A stretch of DNA of 10,384 nucleotides from JAABTL01 sp964465355. Lineage in GTDB: Bacteria > Deinococcota > Deinococci > Deinococcales > Trueperaceae. Each line of letters begins with the position of its first letter. Positions within the stretch are counted from its first letter, which is position 1. The notes under the pieces were generated by a model. The model saw only the letters and a program-made list of their open reading frames with translations. It was not told where the DNA came from and made no database searches. The position numbers and the translations under genes were made by a program. The stretch spans positions 1-10,384 of the forward strand of contig CAYXJZ010000103.1 in assembly GCA_964465355.1 (NCBI GenBank), given 5' to 3'. Positions 6,316 through 10,384 of this stretch are shown piece by piece.

Positions 6316-7316
6316 GCCGCACCCTCGAGTCCGAGCCCAAGCGCCGGCGCCACCAGCTCGGCGGTGAGCTCCAAGGAGCGCAGCACCAACTCGGCCGGTG
6401 GATCCACCGAGTGCACCTGGATCGCCACGTCGGTGGCCTCGCGTAGCAAGGGATCTCGTCTCAACGCGGCAACCACCTGCTCCGGCGTGCCTGCCACCGT
6501 GTCGGTGACCCGCAACAGCTCCTCCAACGAGTCGTCCTCCGGCGCGCCACCCATGGGCTCGCGGCGTAGCAACGCGCGGCGCAGCCCGACCTCGGTCCAG
6601 CGCTCGGCCTCCTCGGCTTCATCGGCCACGAACAGCGTGCGTGACGCGAGGATGCGCGGCGCCACGCCAGGAGGCAAGGCCTGGAGATAAGCGTCGACGA
6701 CGGGGAGCTGGATCTCGGCCAAGCTGGCGCGCGGCCGTCCTTCCGGCCGCGGTTGGGTGCGCGAGAGCATCAGGCCGTCGCCGGCTGCACCTGCGCGACG
6801 ACCGCCCTCCACCGAGAAGGTGGCCTGCCAGATGCGTTGGTCCAGATGCGGTGCCGACGGGTAGACAGGCAGTTCCTCCCCACCGCGCAGGGCTAGCCGA
6901 AGGCGCGCCAGCTTCTCGCCGAAGATGGGGCCGCGTTGCTGCGGATCGAGGCCGAATCGGACGAAAGCGCTTGGCGTGCCGCCGGTGCCTAGACCCAGCT
7001 CCAGCCGCCCGCCACTCAGCAGGTCGAGCACGGCGGCGTCCTCGGCCACGCGGATCGGATCCTCCAGCGGCAGCACCACCACACCTGTGCCTAGACGGAT
7101 GCGCTGGGTATGGGTGGCCAGGTGCGCCAGGAAGACCAGTGGCGAAGGCAGGCCACCCTCCGCTGCCGAGAAGTGGTGCTGCGCCACCCAGGCCGCGTGG
7201 AAGCCCAGCCGCTCGGCCGAGCGAACCTGCTCGGTGGCGATGCGGTAACGCTCAGCAGCGGGGACGTCGTCGAGCAGGCGAGAGAAGAAGGCGAGGCGGG
7301 GGCGTTGGGGGAGCAT
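6312..7316 (-). CDS. Luciferase-like flavin-dependent monooxygenase
   Basis: The 334-residue protein is an LLM-class (bacterial luciferase fold) oxidoreductase that uses reduced FMN and oxygen, in the cytoplasm. Evidence: RLAFFSRLLDD at the N-terminus, GFHAAWVAQHHFSAAEGGLP (39-58), RIRLGTGVVVLPLEDPIRVA (72-91), AAVLDLLSGGRLELGLGTGG (94-113), and a TDTVAGTPEQVV segment near the C-terminus. The layout recalls the KPN_01858-type family. Substrate unknown. A flavin reductase gene sits 119 bp upstream on the same strand and could supply reduced flavin; that pairing is plausible but not proven. The ATG at 7316 is the only start that keeps the N-terminal strand; there is no ribosome site, and the AT-rich TATATC (minus strand, 7334-7329) may be its -10, giving a leader of only a few bases. 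Its stop overlaps that of the convergent DUF1801 gene. Confidence 0.92.
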   Translation of the reverse strand: MLPQRPRLAFFSRLLDDVPAAERYRIATEQVRSAERLGFHAAWVAQHHFSAAEGGLPSPLVFLAHLATHTQRIRLGTGVVVLPLEDPIRVAEDAAVLDLLSGGRLELGLGTGGTPSAFVRFGLDPQQRGPIFGEKLARLRLALRGGEELPVYPSAPHLDQRIWQATFSVEGGRRAGAAGDGLMLSRTQPRPEGRPRASLAEIQLPVVDAYLQALPPGVAPRILASRTLFVADEAEEAERWTEVGLRRALLRREPMGGAPEDDSLEELLRVTDTVAGTPEQVVAALRRDPLLREATDVAIQVHSVDPPAELVLRSLELTAELVAPALGLGLEGAA

Positions 7317-7435
7317 GGGTAGGTGGTGGATATATCATGTCAACGATCTGACCGCCGGGTGCTGGCGATTCGGCAGTGCGCCGTCCTCGGGATCGAATCA
7401 CACAGTGACCGTCAGTCCTCTGCCGTGTCGCCGAC
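7317..7435 (-). promoter_or_regulatory. Promoter region of luciferase-like gene
   Basis: This 119-bp spacer contains the only markedly AT-rich stretch nearby, GATATATC (7329-7336), as likely -10 for the gene at 7316. TTGACA is present on the minus strand (7343-7338) but lies only about 3 bp from that box, too close to act as its -35. No terminator for the flavin reductase gene is apparent. Confidence 0.35.
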
Positions 7436-8095
7436 TCAGGTTTCCGCCTTGAAGTTCCTGCCCAGGTCGTCACCGAGCCCGAAGTAGTGCCGGAACACGT
7501 AGAACAGCGGCCTCCAGTGCTGAGTATCGATGTGCTGCGTGCCGGGAACGACCACCTCGCGATGGGCGTGGACGCGAACCACGCGTGTCTCGACGATCAG
7601 GTGGGCCGCACCCTGCTCCGCCGTCGCCATGGCCTGCTCGCCGTAGGCGCCGACCAGCTCGGCTTCGAGCTGCAGCGGGCATTCCTGGATGCGAGGCGGC
7701 TGCACCAGCTCGGAGGCGAGGCGGGTGAAGCCGCCCAACGCGAACTTGTCGGCGACATGCTCATAGCCGGCGTCGGCTTTGTAGGCCGGAACCGGGTCCC
7801 GGCCGGTGGTGCGCGCGATCCGCTCCACCTGCGGCCACAACGCAGCCGAAGGCAGGTTCAGAACGCAGGCCCCATCGCGCAGCAGGTTCTCTGCGCCTTG
7901 GCCGGCGGAGCCAAGGCCGAGGACCACCCGGTCACCGAGGGCCCAAGCCGACGACATGGGGGTGATGTTGGCAGCACCGGAGGGGTTGAGGGTGGTCATG
8001 AGGACGACGGGCGTGCCGAAGTACAGCACGGAGGGGCGGATGGTCAGGTGCTCGGGCGTGGCGACTTGTGGGTGGGGAGTCGATGACAAGGGCAT
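7436..8095 (-). CDS. Flavin reductase family protein
   Basis: The 219-residue protein has the FMN-binding split-barrel of flavin reductase-like proteins: VLYFGTPVVLMTTLNPSGAA (23-42) followed by NITPMSSAWALG, VVLGLG, ENLLRDGACVLNLPS (69-83), IARTTGRDPVPAYK, DKFALGGFT, then a C-terminal block with TQHWRPLFYVFRHYFGLG. Such proteins bind FMN and transfer electrons from NAD(P)H to flavin, or act on their own substrates. The downstream co-directional luciferase-like gene would be a natural partner. The ATG at 8095 is preceded by GGAAGGA almost touching it; a TTG two codons in would have better spacing, giving a two-residue shorter product. Its promoter candidate at 8139-8171 shares a ten-base element with that of the ABM gene. 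Confidence 0.9.
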   Translation of the reverse strand: MPLSSTPHPQVATPEHLTIRPSVLYFGTPVVLMTTLNPSGAANITPMSSAWALGDRVVLGLGSAGQGAENLLRDGACVLNLPSAALWPQVERIARTTGRDPVPAYKADAGYEHVADKFALGGFTRLASELVQPPRIQECPLQLEAELVGAYGEQAMATAEQGAAHLIVETRVVRVHAHREVVVPGTQHIDTQHWRPLFYVFRHYFGLGDDLGRNFKAET

Positions 8096-8138
8096 GTCCT
8101 TCCAGTCGGCTGCTGGTGTAGGGAGCCGGGACGGACGC

Positions 8139-8171
8139 AGGCTAAGGCGGTGGCAAGCGGGATCGTTTCAC
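8139..8171 (-). promoter_or_regulatory. Promoter of flavin reductase gene, GTGAAACGAT-N17-TAGCCT
   Basis: On the minus strand GTGAAACGAT (8171-8162), a 17-bp spacer and TAGCCT (8144-8139) form a promoter-like unit. The same ten bases with the same spacing precede the ABM gene at 9999-10031. The predicted message has a leader of about 35 bases carrying GGAAGGA before the ATG. Confidence 0.55.
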
Positions 8172-8184
8172 GGGCCGGTGTAGG

Positions 8185-8198
8185 GGCGTCGGGACGCC
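8185..8198. repeat. Perfect 6-bp inverted repeat
   Basis: GGCGTC-GG-GACGCC lies between the GNAT stop and the flavin reductase promoter. Together with a nearby CAGAG-TT-CTCTG repeat (8218-8229) it could be an operator or a transcript hairpin for the GNAT gene. No T run follows on either strand. Confidence 0.35.
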
Positions 8199-8270
8199 TG
8201 CCATCACCTCCCGCCGACAGAGTTCTCTGCCGTCGAGCTCATGGGGGGTGGGGGCCGGCGCCTCCGCGGC

Positions 8271-8711
8271 CTACAGGTATAGGTCCGGTCGACTGATCTC
8301 CATCTGTCTCTCGGGTCGGCTCAGCGGGGTGAAGCCGAACTGCCGATAGAGGCCGTGCGCGTCCTGGGTGGCCAGGGTGAAGCGCCGCAGGCCCTGCAGA
8401 TCTGGATGGGCGACGACGGCCTCGATGAGGCGCTTGCCCAGACCACGGCCGCGATGCTCCTCAAGAACGTAGACGTCGCACAGGTAGGCGTAGGTCGCCC
8501 GGTCGCTGATCACCCTGGCGAAGCCCACCTGCTCCTGAGCATGGAAGAGACCGAAGCACAGCGATCCGAGGAAGGACTTGGCGACCAGGTCCCTCGGGAT
8601 GCCGGTGGCCCAGTAGGAGCGCGTCAGGTAGGCGTGGACGGCATCGACGTCCATCGCCGATGGGTCGGTGGAGATGCGGTAGCCCTGGTCACGCGGCTCG
8701 GTGTCATTCAT
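8271..8711 (-). CDS. GNAT-family N-acetyltransferase
   Basis: The 146-residue protein is a typical small GNAT enzyme that transfers an acetyl group from acetyl-CoA to an unknown amine. It shows GFARVISDRATYAYLCDVYV (63-82), the acetyl-CoA loop EEHRGRGLGKRLIE (84-97, RGRGLG at 87-92), and LATQDAHGLYRQFGFTPL (113-130), the usual last motif. SYWATGIPRDLV at 32-43 is characteristic of one common subgroup of uncharacterised members. The ATG at 8711 is 20 bp after the ArsR stop; within that gap TAGCAT stands 6 bases before the ATG, so besides readthrough from the ArsR gene it may have its own leaderless promoter. No ribosome site is seen. Confidence 0.93.
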   Translation of the reverse strand: MNDTEPRDQGYRISTDPSAMDVDAVHAYLTRSYWATGIPRDLVAKSFLGSLCFGLFHAQEQVGFARVISDRATYAYLCDVYVLEEHRGRGLGKRLIEAVVAHPDLQGLRRFTLATQDAHGLYRQFGFTPLSRPERQMEISRPDLYL

Positions 8712-8717
8712 GGGCGG

Positions 8718-8723
8718 ATGCTA
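8718..8723 (-). promoter_or_regulatory. -10 box of leaderless GNAT gene
   Basis: TAGCAT on the minus strand, 6 bases upstream of the ATG at 8711, within the 20-bp gap to the ArsR gene. No -35 is evident at 17 bp; that position would lie inside the ArsR coding end. Confidence 0.45.
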
Positions 8724-8731
8724 CATCCACG

Positions 8732-9424
8732 CTAGGCCGCCTGCCGCCAACGCAGGCCGATCTCCTGCTCGAGCGCGCGCTGCCCCTCCACCGTCAGGTG
8801 CAGCGCCCTGCCCTCCCCGCGCAGCACCCAGCCCAGCTCGAGCGCCCTTCGCAGCAGCTCTGCGCCCAAGGTGCCGGCCAGGTGCGGGCGGCGTTCGCTC
8901 CAGTCGAGGCAGGCGCGGGCGAAGGCGCGCTTCCCTCGCCGCAGCGCCGGCAGGTCCACGCCGATCCCGGCGAACCAGGCCTCCCCGGCCGGCGTGAGGT
9001 GGAAGACGTCGGCCGCGGGAACCAGCCAGCCGCGCCCGATCAGGCGCTCGGTGATCTGCACGCCCAGCTCGCCGGCGATGTGGTCGTAGCAGCTGCGCGC
9101 TGCCTTCAGTTCGGTCGGCACCCTCGGCCCAGCGGCCCGCACGGCAGGGCTGGTCTGCAGCACCGTGAGCGCCTCCAGCACCCGGGCGACCTCGGGCCCC
9201 GACAGCGCGTAGTAGCGGTGGCGACCTTGGGCGGCCACCTTCACCAGCCCGCCCGCAAGCAGCTGCGTCAGGTGGTTGCTGGCGGCCTGCGGCGAGGCGT
9301 TCGCGGCGCGGGCCAGCTCCCCGGCTGTGCGGGCGGCGCCGTCCATGAGCAGGCTCAGCATGGTGGCGCGGGTGGGGTCGGCGATCAGGGCGGCGACGCC
9401 GCTCACCGGGGGTGTCTCGTGCAT
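8732..9424 (-). CDS. ArsR-type transcriptional regulator, extended form
   Basis: The 230-residue protein has an N-terminal ArsR winged helix: LIADPTRATMLSLLMDG, TAGELARAANASPQAASNHL, LLAGGLVKVAAQGRHRYYAL (about 12-73). The C-terminal part carries ARSCYDHIAGELG, HLTPAGEAWFAGIGVDLPAL, CLDWSERRPHLAGTLGAELL and a final winged segment, an arrangement found in a widespread longer ArsR subfamily. The metal-binding ELCVCDL pattern of classical ArsR/SmtB is absent, so metal sensing is not indicated; the two conserved cysteines could sense oxidants or another ligand, which is speculation. The ATG at 9424 follows TAGGCT by 6 bases without a ribosome site (leaderless). The GNAT gene follows by 20 bp and the DUF5946 gene precedes, all on the same strand. 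Confidence 0.93.
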   Translation of the reverse strand: MHETPPVSGVAALIADPTRATMLSLLMDGAARTAGELARAANASPQAASNHLTQLLAGGLVKVAAQGRHRYYALSGPEVARVLEALTVLQTSPAVRAAGPRVPTELKAARSCYDHIAGELGVQITERLIGRGWLVPAADVFHLTPAGEAWFAGIGVDLPALRRGKRAFARACLDWSERRPHLAGTLGAELLRRALELGWVLRGEGRALHLTVEGQRALEQEIGLRWRQAA

Positions 9425-9430
9425 GGGATC

Positions 9431-9463
9431 AGCCTAAGGGTGGAGGCGGGGCGGACGTTACAG
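9431..9463 (-). promoter_or_regulatory. Leaderless promoter of ArsR gene
   Basis: TAGGCT (9436-9431) lies 6 bases before the ATG. Exactly 17 bp upstream is CTGTAACGTC (9463-9454), which matches the GTGAAACGAT element of two other promoters here at 6 of 10 positions, including TG-N-AACG. It may be a weaker member of the same promoter class. Confidence 0.5.
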
Positions 9464-9483
9464 GCCAGCATGAAGCGTCTGGG

Positions 9484-9933
9484 CTACTTAGCGATGGCTG
9501 TGATGACGGAGCGGGCCCAGCGCTCGACGCGCGCGCCGTAGCCGTCGACCCCGCCGGCCAACACGTCGGTCGCGACCATGGGCCAGCGATCCACTTGCCA
9601 GTCGGGAACCGGCTCGTCGCCCCTCCTGGTCACGCGGCCGGCCTGCTTGGCCGCATACCGCGCCCGGCGACGCAGGTCTTCGATGGTGGCTCGTCCCTCC
9701 AGGGCATCGCAGACCGCGGAGACCAGCCCATCCGCGGTCTCCTGCGTGTGACCCATGCCCGCCGGATGCTGCAGGCCATAGGTCGCCACCAGGTAGAAAT
9801 GCGGGAGCAAGCCGGGGCCGCCAGGGATCTCGGACTCCAGGGCAAGCAGCGCATGGAGGTTGGATCGACAGTCGGCGCCGGGCGGCACCTGGGCGCCGCA
9901 CTCGGGGCAACGTTCGTCGGCGTCGTCGTGCAT
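9484..9933 (-). CDS. DUF5946-type protein with N-terminal CxxC
   Basis: The 149-residue protein begins MHDDADERCPECGAQVPPGA and continues CRSNLHALLALESE, LLPHFYLVATYGLQHP, a helical DALEGRATIEDLRRRARY, then WQVDRWPMVATDVLAGGVDG and YGARVERWARSV. The CPECG, one further Cys and nearby His residues suggest a bound metal, probably zinc. The pattern fits the DUF5946 family, whose function is unknown; I describe it but assign no role. The start at 9933 is chosen because the family begins with the Cys pair and TAGGAT lies 7 bases upstream, indicating a leaderless message; extension to 10083 would run into the divergent promoter. It is divergent from the ABM gene and co-directional with the ArsR gene, 59 bp further on. 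Confidence 0.8.
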   Translation of the reverse strand: MHDDADERCPECGAQVPPGADCRSNLHALLALESEIPGGPGLLPHFYLVATYGLQHPAGMGHTQETADGLVSAVCDALEGRATIEDLRRRARYAAKQAGRVTRRGDEPVPDWQVDRWPMVATDVLAGGVDGYGARVERWARSVITAIAK

Positions 9934-9940
9934 AGGGGTG

Positions 9941-9946
9941 ATCCTA
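9941..9946 (-). promoter_or_regulatory. -10 box of leaderless DUF5946 gene
   Basis: TAGGAT on the minus strand, 7 bases before the ATG at 9933. No -35 resembling TTGACA or the GTGAAACGAT element occurs at 17 bp. Confidence 0.45.
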
Positions 9947-9998
9947 GCAGGGCCCTCTGGCCTGCCGGGTCGTGCCCGCCCCCATCTTCCAGGCAGCG

Positions 9999-10031
9999 GT
10001 GAAACGATGGGCTCGACCGGGTGGCTAGGCT
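9999..10031 (+). promoter_or_regulatory. Leaderless promoter of ABM gene, GTGAAACGAT-N17-TAGGCT
   Basis: GTGAAACGAT (9999-10008), 17 bases, then TAGGCT (10026-10031), 7 bases before ATG 10039. The upstream ten bases and spacing are identical to those before the flavin reductase gene. The GAAACGAT part takes the place of a -35 box and does not resemble TTGACA, so an alternative sigma factor or a bound activator is possible. Confidence 0.6.
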
Positions 10032-10038
10032 CAAACCC

Positions 10039-10383
10039 ATGATGGCCGTCATCTTCGAGGTCTGGCCTGCCGAAGGCCAGCACGACCGCTACCTTGACCT
10101 GGCCGCCCGACTGCTCCCGGAGCTAGAGCGGGTCGACGGCTTCTTGTCCATCGAGCGCTTCCAGAGCATGAGCGCACCTGGCAAGGTCCTCTCCCTCTCC
10201 TTCTGGCGCGACGAGGCCGCCGTGCAGGCCTGGCGCAGCGCCGAAGCGCACCGCGCCACGCAGGCGCTCGGCCGCAGCGAGGTGTTCAGGCACTACCGTC
10301 TGCGGGTGGCCGAGGTACGCCGTGACTACGGGATGGATGATCGGGAGCAGGCGCCGCGCGACAGCAGGCGGCGGCATGGTTGA
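10039..10383 (+). CDS. Antibiotic-biosynthesis-monooxygenase (ABM) domain protein
   Basis: The 114-residue protein is a small ABM-fold (ferredoxin-like dimeric barrel) protein: VIFEVWPAEGQHDRYLDLAA, LLPELERVDGFLSIERFQS, GKVLSLSFWRDEAAVQAWR, AHRATQALGRSEVFRHYRLR, VRRDYGMDDREQAP. The FWRDEAAVQAW and GFLSIERF motifs are typical. Members include cofactor-free quinone-forming monooxygenases such as YgiN and ActVA-Orf6, haem-degrading IsdG types, and many of unknown role; the haem-ligand context of IsdG is not apparent. ATG 10039 is chosen over ATG 10042 and the upstream GTG 10021 because TAGGCT is 7 bases before it and homology begins there. The gene ends one base before the window edge and is complete. 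Confidence 0.9.
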   Translation: MMAVIFEVWPAEGQHDRYLDLAARLLPELERVDGFLSIERFQSMSAPGKVLSLSFWRDEAAVQAWRSAEAHRATQALGRSEVFRHYRLRVAEVRRDYGMDDREQAPRDSRRRHG

Positions 10384-10384
10384 G

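Noticed and set aside
7338..7343. Perfect TTGACA on the minus strand as -35 of the luciferase-like gene
   Set aside because: At 16-18 bp spacing the -10 would overlap the start codon, and the nearby TATATC is only about 3 bp away; probably fortuitous.
8660..9541. Plus-strand open frame of 293 codons
   Set aside because: Antisense of the ArsR gene with no family features; GC-rich DNA commonly leaves such frames open.
9934..10083. N-terminal extension of the DUF5946 gene to 10083
   Set aside because: It would overlap the divergent ABM gene start and promoter; the family begins with the Cys pair and a TAGGAT box precedes ATG 9933.

Overview
The window is GC-rich (roughly two thirds G+C by eye), densely coded and bacterial. 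It holds about fifteen genes or gene remnants and no RNA genes, mobile elements or CRISPR arrays that I can see. A run of exactly 100 N (2666-2765) marks a scaffold join, so this is draft or metagenome-derived sequence. Many start codons follow a TANNNT-type -10 box by only 6-7 bases, with no ribosome-binding site; such leaderless transcripts are common in Actinomycetota and Deinococcota. The TetR C-terminal domain type and the ArsR, GNAT, DUF5946 and creatininase subfamilies fit an actinobacterium or another high-GC soil bacterium. The phylum is an inference and is not proven.

Region 1 (1-1864, minus strand): a divergent creatininase paralogue (1864-1178), a canonical creatininase-family amidohydrolase (1105-401) and an MmcQ/YjbR-type protein cut by the window edge (352-1). 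The two creatininase-family proteins are clearly tandem homologues, but the upstream copy has lost most metal-binding residues. Region 2 (1914-3783, plus strand): a PaiB-like FMN-binding protein, then the middle of a LysN/MocR-like PLP aminotransferase that lacks both ends and contains the N gap, then a DUF1801 protein in the same open frame. Region 3 (3847-5964, minus strand): a compact operon of a TetR regulator, an ABC exporter ATPase and an ABC-2 permease with overlapping genes, probably a self-regulated drug or lipid exporter. Region 4 (about 6007-6315, plus strand): a short, N-terminally shortened DUF1801/YdhG-like domain whose stop codon overlaps that of the next convergent gene. Region 5 (6312-9933, minus strand): a luciferase-like monooxygenase, a flavin reductase, a GNAT acetyltransferase, an ArsR regulator and a DUF5946 protein. 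Region 6 (10039-10383, plus strand): an antibiotic-biosynthesis-monooxygenase (ABM) domain protein, divergent from DUF5946.

Most of the content is ordinary chromosomal accessory metabolism and regulation. No complete new defence or mobile system is visible. The observations most worth following are the putatively inactive creatininase paralogue beside its intact sister, a repeated promoter architecture (GTGAAACGAT, 17 bp, TAGSCT) linking two or three genes of regions 5-6, the pervasive leaderless starts, and the doubly truncated aminotransferase that remains open in frame to DUF1801.
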